25,967 nucleotides of DNA, taken from the NCBI GenBank assembly GCA_964655225.1, contig CAZZMB010000032.1, forward strand, positions 1 to 25,967, written 5' to 3'. This DNA is from JAFMKE01 sp964655225. Lineage in GTDB: Bacteria > Bacteroidota > Bacteroidia > Chitinophagales > UBA8649. Below are positions 1-8,935 of this stretch, one piece after another. The position numbers and the translations under genes were made by a program. The notes beneath the pieces were generated by a model, which had not been told where the DNA came from, ran no database searches, and saw nothing but the letters and a program-made list of their open reading frames with translations. Every line of letters starts with the position of its first letter. The first letter of the stretch is position 1.

Positions 1-49
1 ACTAGTTGGTGGGCTTTAATTATACTTATGTAGTGTAACGGTGACACTT

Positions 50-95
50 GTGGAGAAGAAGGGATTGAAATCGAACTATTTTGGGCAGGATTTGA
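50..95 (+). repeat. Dispersed ~46-bp repeat, copy 1
   Basis: First of three same-orientation copies. It has GTGGAG at 50-55, and 12 bases later the invariant core AAATCGAACTATTTTGG at 68-84, followed by an AGGATTTGA tail. By hand alignment it matches copy 2 at 39 of 46 positions, with no gaps. It lies upstream of the PUL regulator gene. The left half resembles a tRNA 3' end read in reverse complement (TGGAG...GGGATT...TCGAAC), but I see no cloverleaf. An imperfect palindrome at 32-48 (14 of 17 positions symmetric) lies immediately to its left. Function unknown. Confidence 0.75.
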
Positions 96-235
96 CTAAA
101 ATAATTAATACTTTGTGATAAAGATCATTACTTTAAATTTTCAGTTTGATGAAACGAAAGATTTAAAAAATTCAGTATTTGGAAAATCAGTAAAAACTAC
201 AAACCTATAAATGCAAAGCTCAGCTTATTTGATAA

Positions 236-267
236 ATTGAGTTATCTATTGCTTTTGTTTAAATTTG
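236..267 (+). promoter_or_regulatory. Candidate Bacteroidota-type promoter of the PUL regulator
   Basis: TAAATTTG at 260-267 fits the Bacteroidota -7 consensus TAnnTTTG exactly. A TTG at 237-239, 20 bases upstream, fits the -33 element. The start codon at 288 lies 20 bases downstream of the -7 box, implying a very short leader. The match is short and the DNA is AT-rich, so a chance match is possible. Apart from the repeat at 50-95, I see nothing else in the 287 bases before the gene. Confidence 0.4.
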
Positions 268-287
268 TTTAATTATTAGCAAAGAAC

Positions 288-3128
288 ATGAGGTTTCTTA
301 TATCATTTACTGTATTTTTCATTCATTGCTCAATAGGTTTCTGTCAATTAGACAAAGTGACGGCACCATTTATTACGAGTTTTAATATCACTGAATTGGG
401 TGTCCGAAATGTTGAGCAACTGAAACAAGCCGAAAATGGTCTTTATTATATGGCAACCTCTGCAGGTTTGTTAGAAATTGACGGTGTAAATCACTTTTTG
501 TACAGAAAGGGAAAGCTTACAAATCTAAGCTCAATTTATGTTGCTTCTGATAAGCTAATCTATAGCGCTGGAATTGGTGGTTTTGGGCTTTGGGAAAAGA
601 ATGAATATGGTCGTTTTGAGTATACAAGTTTACACTATGTAGCCCCCACAAAAGAAGATTATTTACAGCCAACATTTAACAATATCGTATCACACGAAAA
701 CCAAATGGTGTTTAAATCCCAAGATCAGATGTTCTTTTTCGACCCAAAAGATGGAAGCATCACGACTCTCAAAGCGCCTGAATACTACAAGAATATATTT
801 AAGACTAAATCACATTTGTTCTTTAGCGATTTCCAAGGCAGTATTTATACTATTCAAGGGGATGACATGACATTATTTGAAGACTTCAAACAAATAAAGA
901 GTGAATTGGTTAACGTTTTTGAAATTACTCAAAACAACTGTGTATTTGTGTTTAAGAATGGGCAGGTCTGGTCTAAAAAAGGGACTTCAACTCGAAACAT
1001 AGTAAATTTAAAATCTATTGTTATAAATGCCGCAATACTGAACAAAAACGATGAAATCGTCATTGGAACTAATCAAAATGGGATTTATATTCTTGACAAC
1101 CAATATAGACCCAAAAAAACAATTATTGACACAGATGGCCTAAGATCAAATTATGTAAAGGGACTTTATGAGGACGCTCAAGAGAACCTTTGGGCAATTG
1201 GTGATAAAGAGATTCATAATATAAAACAAAACGATGTAGTTCATTATATAAAAGAATCCAAAAATCAGGGTCAGAGTCATGGTTTTCTACTGCACAACAA
1301 TATTTTTTTAAATGCAACAAACCAAGGCTTGTTTAGCACAGATACAAGATCAAAAAACAGTAGTGCGTCCTTGGTGAAAAATAGCCAAGGCGTTAATTGG
1401 CACATTGAAAAAATTGATAATACTATTTTTGTTGGACACGAAAAAGGTATATACACCTATGAGCGCGATAATTCATTGAAATTATTGCACGCTGTCAATG
1501 GAGTATGGAATTTTAAGCAACATAAAAGCAGAAAGGATTTAATTTATTGTGGCACTTACAACGGTATTCTTATACTTAAGAAAAAAAACGGAGAGTGGTC
1601 ATTTTATAAGCGACTAGATGGATTCTATGATTCTTCTCGATTTATCGAGTTTGATAATAATGATTTATGGGTTTGTCACCCCGCTAAAGGCTTTTTCAAA
1701 TTAGGATTAAGCGCCAATTTTGAAAATATAACTTCATTTGAGTTTTTAAAGAACTTTAATTCTGATGATGAATTATTTTATAATTACTTTTTTAAACTTA
1801 ACGATGCATTGATATTTTATAACCCTGAGGGTTTTTATAAATACGATGATACTGACAAGGCATTTTATAAAAGCAGTGCTGTGACCGAAATGTTTGAGGG
1901 TATAAGTGACCTAAGTTTTATAAAACAACTTGACAACTCTTTGTGGTTCTCTACCAACAAACACATAGGATTGGTTGATTTTGAAGTTCGTAAGTCAACA
2001 TTTTTTAAAAATAAAAAAATCAATACACTCGGCGATTTTTCAAAATTTACGCGCCTAAACCAAAAGTATGTCTTGTTTAATTCAGAAGACCAAGTATTTG
2101 TATTTAATGAAGAGGCGATTGCTCAAAAGAACAAGGATAGTATTATTCAAAAACCATTAATAAAGACCATTCAATTTGTAGGAATCAATGACACCATACA
2201 TCATAGTTTTTTTCAGGGCAACATCAAGTCCTTTCCGTATGCAAATAATTCAATTTCAATTCAGACTCAGTTACCCAAATACTTGGGTAGTTCAACTCAT
2301 GTCGTTGAATACAAAGTCAGTGATGAGGGCAAATGGCTAGAAGCCGATGATAATTTAGTTATAAAAGTAAATGGGCTCGAAACTAATAGCTATGAGGTTT
2401 TTGTCAGGACGAGTGATCAAATGGGTAGCTTTTCAGAAGAAATGCTTATTCCTTTTAAAATTAAACCGAAATGGTATTTATCTGGAGCAGCGTTTTCTAT
2501 TTATTTTTTAATCACAATTGGGATAATTTTATTTATTGTAATAACTCAAGAAGCTAGAAACAAAAAGAAAAGGGAGCGCTTACTTAAAAAAGAAAAACGC
2601 AAACAAAAAGAAAGAATTAGCAGGCTAGAAGTTCAAAATCTAAAAGATGAAAAAACAATGTTGGCGCTCGAGCAGGACAAGCTTCAGTTGGAAATCAAAA
2701 ATAGAAACCAAGAACTGGCTTTTTCCACCTATACTAACATAAAGAAAAACGATTTACTGATCAATTTAAAAAATCACATTTTTAAACTAAATGATGTTAA
2801 AAAGGAAAAAGAGTTAAGTCCTAAGATGAAATCAATTGTCAAAAGAATAGATGTCGAGCTGAAAGAAACTTACGATTGGGTCAAATTTGAGTTTCATTTT
2901 AAAAAATCAAACCCTGACTTTTTTAGTAAACTCGACGACTTACACCCCGATCTTACACCCAACGATATTCGAATTTGTGCTTTTATTAAATTAAACATAC
3001 CCACCAAGCAAATGGCTTCTTTGCTTAACATCAATCCAAAAAGCTTGGAAATGACGCGGTATAGACTCCGAAAAAAGCTTGGATTAGCTGAGAGATCCAA
3101 TCTGTACAACTATATTTGTTCACTATAG
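288..3128 (+). CDS. SusR-like membrane-spanning PUL regulator (beta-propeller sensor, Y_Y_Y, TM, LuxR-type HTH)
   Basis: Likely transcriptional activator that senses a glycan fragment in the periplasm and switches on the downstream PUL. Visible architecture: signal peptide/N-terminal anchor (1-20, ending GFCQ); repeated short propeller-like strands (about 25-640); a Y_Y_Y-type Ig-like domain (about 648-728); a transmembrane helix starting at W729; a Lys/Glu-rich coiled-coil (about 755-820); and a C-terminal helix-turn-helix (about 889-940) with LTPNDIRICAFIKLN and RYRLRKKLGL, typical of the LuxR-like domain in this family. There is no histidine kinase, receiver or AraC domain, so it is not a hybrid two-component system; signal transfer would be direct across the membrane. 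It is the first gene of the co-directional cluster and is separated from the next gene by a 178-base gap that probably holds its target promoter. The target sequence is not recognised. Confidence 0.85.
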   Translation: MRFLISFTVFFIHCSIGFCQLDKVTAPFITSFNITELGVRNVEQLKQAENGLYYMATSAGLLEIDGVNHFLYRKGKLTNLSSIYVASDKLIYSAGIGGFGLWEKNEYGRFEYTSLHYVAPTKEDYLQPTFNNIVSHENQMVFKSQDQMFFFDPKDGSITTLKAPEYYKNIFKTKSHLFFSDFQGSIYTIQGDDMTLFEDFKQIKSELVNVFEITQNNCVFVFKNGQVWSKKGTSTRNIVNLKSIVINAAILNKNDEIVIGTNQNGIYILDNQYRPKKTIIDTDGLRSNYVKGLYEDAQENLWAIGDKEIHNIKQNDVVHYIKESKNQGQSHGFLLHNNIFLNATNQGLFSTDTRSKNSSASLVKNSQGVNWHIEKIDNTIFVGHEKGIYTYERDNSLKLLHAVNGVWNFKQHKSRKDLIYCGTYNGILILKKKNGEWSFYKRLDGFYDSSRFIEFDNNDLWVCHPAKGFFKLGLSANFENITSFEFLKNFNSDDELFYNYFFKLNDALIFYNPEGFYKYDDTDKAFYKSSAVTEMFEGISDLSFIKQLDNSLWFSTNKHIGLVDFEVRKSTFFKNKKINTLGDFSKFTRLNQKYVLFNSEDQVFVFNEEAIAQKNKDSIIQKPLIKTIQFVGINDTIHHSFFQGNIKSFPYANNSISIQTQLPKYLGSSTHVVEYKVSDEGKWLEADDNLVIKVNGLETNSYEVFVRTSDQMGSFSEEMLIPFKIKPKWYLSGAAFSIYFLITIGIILFIVITQEARNKKKRERLLKKEKRKQKERISRLEVQNLKDEKTMLALEQDKLQLEIKNRNQELAFSTYTNIKKNDLLINLKNHIFKLNDVKKEKELSPKMKSIVKRIDVELKETYDWVKFEFHFKKSNPDFFSKLDDLHPDLTPNDIRICAFIKLNIPTKQMASLLNINPKSLEMTRYRLRKKLGLAERSNLYNYICSL

Positions 3129-3306
3129 ACCAAACATTCTTGTAGTGTATTTGTAGGGCTTGTAATCAACTACGTAGGGTTTCTTTAGGGCACTTTTATT
3201 TTTCATTAGTTTTTGATCTTCATAACATTGTGCTCATTAATTTATGATTTATTTAAAATACTAATACGAATTATAAATATTTCATTATAACTTAAAATTT
3301 ATCCAA
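3129..3306 (+). promoter_or_regulatory. Regulator-to-PUL intergenic region, probable operon promoter/operator
   Basis: This is the longest gap inside the co-directional cluster and the natural place for the substrate-induced PUL promoter. I found no exact TAnnTTTG box; the nearest is TAGTTTTTG near 3208, one base too long. Two small symmetries are visible: the palindrome CTACGTAG near 3169-3176, and two TTATAA hexamers at 3271-3276 and 3285-3290. I see no convincing terminator for the regulator gene. The promoter assignment rests on position only. Confidence 0.35.
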
Positions 3307-5766
3307 ATGAAAAACATATACATTTTTATATTATTTTTTAGTGTTAGTGCAGTGTTTTCTCAGAACCAATTATTGGCTGATTTTGAAGATGTTGGCACAT
3401 CGCTTATTTTTCAAACCTGGGGAGGCGGAGACGATGCTCACACTACCACAGTGGTAGACAATCCTTTTCCTGGTGGCATTAATACCACAGCTAAAGTGTC
3501 TAAGCACACTGTTGGGAATGATAGTGGCAGAATTGCTCAAGCACCTGGTTACACACAATACTTTAATCTTACCGATAACCCTAGTGTGACTCTAAAACTA
3601 TATACTTCCAAGGCTATTGATGTAAAGGTAAAGTTTGAAGGTACTGATTGGGGCTCCAATAACGCTGAGAAGAAAACGACTGTTTCTACCTTAGACCAAT
3701 GGGTTGAAGTTACCATCGATTTTAGTGGTACTTCCAATATTCTACTGAATAAGGTTGGTATCGGCTTTGAAGGCGCTTCTGGAGGAGACACCTTTTATGT
3801 TGATGATTTGATGGTAGGATCTTTTTACACAACCAACCAACTCATATATAATCCAGCAAATGGCGCTACTGGATTTGAACGATCAAATAATATCATCATC
3901 AGAACCAATGAAAAGTTGACAAAAACTGATGGCACTGCGCTGGCAGATGGTGACATAAGCAGTATTGTTTCTTTAAAAGAAACCGACGTTAACGGGGCTG
4001 ATGTTGCTTTTACAGGAACTGTTGCAGAGTGGAATCATAATACTGATGAGTATTCAACTACAATTACTGTTAATCCAACTGATAATCTTAATTTTTCTAG
4101 TGATTACTATGTTTCGATAAATGAATCTTCAGTTAAATATCAAGACGACACTGCAGTTCTAGCGAGTAGTGCAACATTTACTACCAAGGCACCTGTAACA
4201 AATAAAATGCTTATTGATTTTGAAACACCTCAAACTGATGCCGGTTGGGGCAGTTGGGGTGGAGCTGGTTTTGAAAAAATTGATAACCCTGATCCCTCTG
4301 GCATTAATACTTCTGCTAAAGTTGGTAAATACACTGTACCAGGTGGAGACGCTGGTATTGAAAACAATGACGTTGATGGTGCCAAATTGCAGTTTTTTGA
4401 TTATGAACAAACACCATTTTTTAGAGTAAAGGTATGGGTCAGTAAGCCTGTTAAAGTCTATATGCAGCTTCAAAATAATCCTGATTGGGGAAATAACACT
4501 GGCGTTAAAGAAATCCTTGTAGAAGAAACGAATAAATGGGTTGAATTGGTTTATAATTTTGGCGGTACAACAATTGGAGCTGGAAAAGACCCACACAACA
4601 GAATTCAGATATATTTTGACAGAGACAAATCTGGTGGATCTTCAGAAGGGGATGTTTACTATTTTGATGAAATCCATAAGAGTGATGTACAACCACCTGC
4701 ATCGTTTACATTAAACCCCCTAAATGCTGGAAGTGATATTGCAACATATTCAAGGTTATTTTTAACGTCAAATATTGCGTTTAAAAATGCTGACGGTTCT
4801 GCTATAACTACACCTGCTTCTAATGTAGCGTTAAGAGAAGGTAATGCCAATGGTACCGCTGTGCCTACAAGCGTTTCAATTACAACTGATAATTTAACCT
4901 TTAACATTGTTCCTGATGCTATGTTAACAGCCAGTACTACTTATTGGTATGGAGTCATAGACGGAACCACAAGTACTGATGACGGCAATGTCGTGGCAGG
5001 ATTGTCTGGAACCTTTACGACAGCAGCTACATCGCCTGCCATAGCAATGTATCAAGATAACGAAGGAGGCGCAGATTCGATTACAATTCAAGATTACATT
5101 AGTGATGACCCTTATACCACAGCTATAGTTGTAGATCCAAGTGACTCAAACAATAGTGCACTACAAGTTGACAAATCAACTTCAAATTGGGGGTGGTCGT
5201 CGCTTCATTATGAACTAGATAATCCAATTGATTTTTCAAAAGGGACAGTACTTTCGTTTAAAATAAAATCTGCTGATGCTTCAAAAGCATGGGGTTGGAC
5301 AAGGTTAAAAATCGCCAACCAAAAAGAGGATGGTGGAAGTTCTAATGAAACCGATGATTCACAGTTTTTGGCAAACGACGAATGGCAAACTGTTTACTTC
5401 AATTTTGATTTTGGAACGGATCCATTGCCTACAGATTATACACACATTCGTTTGTTCTTAAATCCTGGAAATACAGATGCGGGTCAATCCTATTTGGTTG
5501 ACGACCTTAGTGGTCCTGCTTTAGGAACTACAGCATCGATTATTGATATTAGCGTTCAAAACTTCGCTTTTTATCCAAATCCAGCGACCTCGCAATTGAC
5601 TTTCATTGGCAATGTGGATGGTGAATTAGCACAAGTATTTGATGTGCTGGGTCGTAAACAGTTGAGTAAAGCAATCGTTAACAACAAACTTAACGTTGAC
5701 AAATTGGATAATGGTGTATATTTCTTAAAAGTACAAGACCAAGTCAAAAAGTTAATTATAAAATAA
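3307..5766 (+). CDS. T9SS-exported multimodular surface glycan-binding protein (candidate)
   Basis: Secreted protein probably displayed on the cell surface to bind the target polysaccharide. It has a signal peptide (1-19, SAVFSQ), then three similar jelly-roll/CBM-like modules starting with 'DFE' or an equivalent (about 23-172, 301-458, 579-738), interleaved with two Ig-like Big_5-type modules (about 176-297 and 463-577). Modules 1 and 2 share a Trp/Gly-rich start (WGG), a 'GINT(T/S)AKV' strand, a 'DWG.NN' strand and an ending 'YFDE/YVDD', so they look like internal duplicates. The end is a T9SS type A sorting domain: FYPNP at 755-759, then a hydrophobic strand and a Lys-rich terminus (KKLIIK). 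There is no catalytic signature. It precedes susC, separated from it by a strong hairpin. Binding is inferred from architecture and position. A new CBM family or a noncatalytic scaffold are both possible. Confidence 0.75.
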   Translation: MKNIYIFILFFSVSAVFSQNQLLADFEDVGTSLIFQTWGGGDDAHTTTVVDNPFPGGINTTAKVSKHTVGNDSGRIAQAPGYTQYFNLTDNPSVTLKLYTSKAIDVKVKFEGTDWGSNNAEKKTTVSTLDQWVEVTIDFSGTSNILLNKVGIGFEGASGGDTFYVDDLMVGSFYTTNQLIYNPANGATGFERSNNIIIRTNEKLTKTDGTALADGDISSIVSLKETDVNGADVAFTGTVAEWNHNTDEYSTTITVNPTDNLNFSSDYYVSINESSVKYQDDTAVLASSATFTTKAPVTNKMLIDFETPQTDAGWGSWGGAGFEKIDNPDPSGINTSAKVGKYTVPGGDAGIENNDVDGAKLQFFDYEQTPFFRVKVWVSKPVKVYMQLQNNPDWGNNTGVKEILVEETNKWVELVYNFGGTTIGAGKDPHNRIQIYFDRDKSGGSSEGDVYYFDEIHKSDVQPPASFTLNPLNAGSDIATYSRLFLTSNIAFKNADGSAITTPASNVALREGNANGTAVPTSVSITTDNLTFNIVPDAMLTASTTYWYGVIDGTTSTDDGNVVAGLSGTFTTAATSPAIAMYQDNEGGADSITIQDYISDDPYTTAIVVDPSDSNNSALQVDKSTSNWGWSSLHYELDNPIDFSKGTVLSFKIKSADASKAWGWTRLKIANQKEDGGSSNETDDSQFLANDEWQTVYFNFDFGTDPLPTDYTHIRLFLNPGNTDAGQSYLVDDLSGPALGTTASIIDISVQNFAFYPNPATSQLTFIGNVDGELAQVFDVLGRKQLSKAIVNNKLNVDKLDNGVYFLKVQDQVKKLIIK

Positions 5767-5780
5767 TTAAATAAAAAAGT

Positions 5781-5820
5781 TAAATTAACAGGGGGAATAT
5801 TCATTCTCCCTGTTAATTTA
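5781..5820 (+). terminator. 18-bp-stem hairpin between the surface-protein gene and susC
   Basis: The arms at 5781-5798 and 5803-5820 pair along 18 bp with a single G-U wobble and a 4-base loop (ATTC). The middle of the stem is a G-run pairing with CTCCC; the ends are AT-rich. An A-rich run precedes it (5771-5778) and a T-rich stretch follows, so it can read as a terminator on either strand. It ends only 11 bases before the susC ATG at 5832. It could be a partial terminator, a processing site, or an mRNA stabiliser that sets susC level relative to the upstream gene. Confidence 0.75.
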
Positions 5821-5831
5821 TTTACTGTAAA

Positions 5832-8800
5832 ATGCACAAGCAAGTATTATATATTTTTACTGCAGTTGTACTGTTGTTCTTAGAAACAGTTAACGCACAA
5901 GGGCATCTAATTTCAGGAACCATAGTAGATGCACAAGGTATTTCGCTTCCTGGCGTAACGGTTTTAGAGCAAGACAGTGCTAATGGTGTGGCCTCCGATT
6001 TAGACGGAAATTATATTTTAACAACTTCATCTTCAAACGCAACTTTGGTTTTTTCTTATATCGGATTTGAAACCAAAATCATTGCTATTGCTAACAAAAG
6101 ATATTTGGATGTAATCCTATCTGAAAGTGCAGAAGCACTCGAAGAAGTACAAGTAGTAGCCTTCCAAAAGCAAAGGAAAAACAGCGTTATTGGCTCGATT
6201 AATACCATAAAACCAGCCGAATTAAATCAACCCAACTCAAACCTTACTGCTTCACTGGCAGGCAGAATTTCAGGTGTAATTTCCTACCAACGTTCTGGGG
6301 AACCTGGCGCAGACAATGCCGAATTTTTTGTACGAGGCGTTACCTCCTTCGGATATTCAAATAGCCCGCTCATCCTTATTGATGGATTAGAAGTAACCAC
6401 AAACGACTTAGCACGCATTGAACCTGACAACATTGCCAGTTTTTCTGTCATGAAAGATGCTACAGCCACCTCTCTTTATGGTGCGCGAGGTGCTAATGGA
6501 GTTGTTTTAGTGACTACAAAAGAAGGTAAAAAAGGAAAAGCAAAAGTAGCTTTTCGATATGAAAATAAGTTTTCAGCACCAACACAAATTACTAGCCTTT
6601 TAGACGGCGTCAGCTATATGGAACTCTATAATAGTGCACTTCGCATGCGTGATCCTTCTGCTCCACTTTATTACAGTAAAAATAAAATTGAGGCAACTCG
6701 AAACACCCCAGATCCTAATATTTACCCAAACCTAAATTGGTACGATGAATTATTTAAAAACAATACCATAAACAAAAAGTTCAACCTGAATGTTAATGGA
6801 GGTGGAGACGTATCACAATACTACCTCTCCGTATCGCATACAAACGATACAGGGCTGCTTAAAGTGGACCCTTTGAACAATTTTAATAACAATATTGACA
6901 TTAACCGGTCTAACCTTCGGGCAAATGTGAATATAAACCTAACCAAAACAACCAAAATATCTGTGAAGTTCAATTCATTCTTTGAGAGATATAATGGACC
7001 CATCGATAGCGCAAATGATATTTTTGGGAAAGTCATGCAGGCAAACCCTGTAAATTTCCCAAAATATTACACCTTTGATAACCAATTTAGCCAATACAAC
7101 CATACGCTTTTCGGGAACAAAGGAAATGGTGGATTTCCCAACCCCTATGCAGATATGGTACGAGGATATAAAGACCGATTTAGTTCTACCATTTTGTCGC
7201 AGGTGCAAATCAAACAAGAATTGGATTTTATTACTGAAGGACTGTCCTTTAGAGCACTAGTTGCTGTAAAAAGCTATTCTGCTACTGAAAACCAACGCAG
7301 CTTTAACCCATTTTATTATGGGATTGCGGAGTCAGAAACTGAGCTTGGATTGGTCAATAGAATTTACCAAATTCAAGAAGGCACAGAATTTTTAAGTAAC
7401 AACAGTACTTCCAACGCAGTAAACAGTAACTATTACTATGAGTTTACCACTCAATACGATAGGTTTTTCAATGACAAGCATCAAGTGGGTGGCTTATTGG
7501 TGTTTAACTTCAACGAAGCGCTAAATAAGTATTCAAATAGTTCTGTATTTGCTTCTTTGCCTGCAAGAAATATGGGGATTTCTGGCAGGGGAACCTATGG
7601 ATATGATGATCGCTATTTTGTAGAATTAAACTTTGGATATAATGGCTCTGAAAAGTTTGCTGAAAACCATCGATTTGGATTTTTCCCATCTGCTGGTTTG
7701 GGGTGGATCGTTTCCAACGTAAGTTTTTTCGAAAAGACATTCCCGTCTATTTCACTGCTGAAATTAAAATACACTTTTGGGCTTGTTGGGAACGACAACA
7801 TTGGAAGTTCTCGCTTTTTCTATTTATCAGATGTTAATCTGGGCGATGGTGGTCGTGGTTATGCTTGGGGTGCCGATTATAACAACTACTATAACGGATA
7901 CAACATTAATAGCTACCCTAACGCTGACGTTACTTGGGAAGTTGCTGAAAAAACCAATTATGGTGTAGAACTGGGAATAAAGGAACGCCTAGTATTGCAG
8001 TTTGATTATTTTATAGAAAATAGAAAAAAAATATACGAGGACCGTCCAGTATATCCTGACACGGCAGGGCTTACATCTGTAGTTAGCAGTAATTCTGGAC
8101 AGGTTCAATCCAAAGGTTTGGATATTGCCATTGACTACAACCAGTCTTTCGCCAATGGATTTTATCTCACGGCAAGAGGTACATTTACCTATGCAACAAA
8201 CGAGGTTGTGGTTAAGAATGAGCCACAATACCCCTTTGGCTATCTAAGTGCAATAGGTTATCATACAAATCAACCTAGAGGCTACATTGCGGAACGTCTT
8301 TTTATAGATCAAGAAGATATTCTCAATTCCCCAGAGCAGTTTAACGGGCTTTCATCGAATGAGAATGCATATCTACCAGGTGACATCAAGTATAAAGATT
8401 TAAATGGCGACGGTAAAATTAGCGAGCTAGACAAAGCACCAATTGGTGATCCTTTTGTTCCTGAAATTGTATATGGTTTTGGAGCATCCATGGGCTATAA
8501 AAACATTGATTTTTCTTTCTTTTTCCAAGGGGCGGCAAAATCTTCCTTTTTTATTCAGCCAACCAATATCGCACCATTTATAAACGAAAGAAATGCGCTT
8601 AATATCATTAGTGACAACCACTGGTCTGAAAACAATCCTGATCCTTATGCCTTCTGGCCAAGGCTTTCTACAGAAGAGGTGAATAATAACAACCAAGATT
8701 CAACATGGTGGCTAAGAGACGGGGATTTCTTACGACTGAAGTCGATTGAACTAGGATATACACTTCCAGAACAATGGCTTAAGATTAAGAATTTACGCAC

Positions 8801-8933
8801 ACGTTTTTACGCCAGTGGACTTAACTTATTTACCATAAGCAAATTTAATTTGTGGGATAACGAAATGGGGGGTAATGGACTGGGGTATCCACCACAACGT
8901 GTCATGAATCTTGGATTACAAATAAACTTTTAA
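5832..8933 (+). CDS. SusC/RagA-family TonB-dependent outer-membrane transporter
   Basis: Outer-membrane channel importing oligosaccharides into the periplasm using TonB energy, working as a complex with the SusD lipoprotein encoded next. Visible order: signal peptide (1-22, ending NAQ); carboxypeptidase-regulatory-like domain (about 26-98; SGTIVDAQGISLPGVTV, DLDGNYIL, FSYIGFET); a TonB-box-like stretch (EEVQVVAFQKQRKNSVIG, 104-121); plug domain (about 122-232) with the family signature IDGLEVTTNDLARIEPDNI and SLYGARGANGVVLVTTK; then a long beta-barrel ending in the expected C-terminal Phe (LGLQINF). The length of 1033 aa is normal for SusC. The next gene starts two bases after its stop, so the pair is surely co-translated. 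I see no extra N-terminal signalling domain. Family assignment is very secure; transported sugar unknown. Confidence 0.97.
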   Translation: MHKQVLYIFTAVVLLFLETVNAQGHLISGTIVDAQGISLPGVTVLEQDSANGVASDLDGNYILTTSSSNATLVFSYIGFETKIIAIANKRYLDVILSESAEALEEVQVVAFQKQRKNSVIGSINTIKPAELNQPNSNLTASLAGRISGVISYQRSGEPGADNAEFFVRGVTSFGYSNSPLILIDGLEVTTNDLARIEPDNIASFSVMKDATATSLYGARGANGVVLVTTKEGKKGKAKVAFRYENKFSAPTQITSLLDGVSYMELYNSALRMRDPSAPLYYSKNKIEATRNTPDPNIYPNLNWYDELFKNNTINKKFNLNVNGGGDVSQYYLSVSHTNDTGLLKVDPLNNFNNNIDINRSNLRANVNINLTKTTKISVKFNSFFERYNGPIDSANDIFGKVMQANPVNFPKYYTFDNQFSQYNHTLFGNKGNGGFPNPYADMVRGYKDRFSSTILSQVQIKQELDFITEGLSFRALVAVKSYSATENQRSFNPFYYGIAESETELGLVNRIYQIQEGTEFLSNNSTSNAVNSNYYYEFTTQYDRFFNDKHQVGGLLVFNFNEALNKYSNSSVFASLPARNMGISGRGTYGYDDRYFVELNFGYNGSEKFAENHRFGFFPSAGLGWIVSNVSFFEKTFPSISLLKLKYTFGLVGNDNIGSSRFFYLSDVNLGDGGRGYAWGADYNNYYNGYNINSYPNADVTWEVAEKTNYGVELGIKERLVLQFDYFIENRKKIYEDRPVYPDTAGLTSVVSSNSGQVQSKGLDIAIDYNQSFANGFYLTARGTFTYATNEVVVKNEPQYPFGYLSAIGYHTNQPRGYIAERLFIDQEDILNSPEQFNGLSSNENAYLPGDIKYKDLNGDGKISELDKAPIGDPFVPEIVYGFGASMGYKNIDFSFFFQGAAKSSFFIQPTNIAPFINERNALNIISDNHWSENNPDPYAFWPRLSTEEVNNNNQDSTWWLRDGDFLRLKSIELGYTLPEQWLKIKNLRTRFYASGLNLFTISKFNLWDNEMGGNGLGYPPQRVMNLGLQINF

Positions 8934-8935
8934 CA

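Noticed and set aside
32..48. Imperfect palindrome, 14 of 17 positions symmetric
   Set aside because: A single occurrence with no matching copy near other starts; not enough to call an operator.
3271..3290. Two TTATAA hexamers forming an inverted repeat upstream of the surface-protein gene
   Set aside because: TTATAA is self-complementary and frequent in AT-rich DNA, so a chance origin is likely.
4159..4596. 145-codon open frame on the minus strand, antisense to the surface-protein gene
   Set aside because: It lies wholly inside a well-supported + strand gene and its translation has no recognisable domain or signal. It is a shadow frame.
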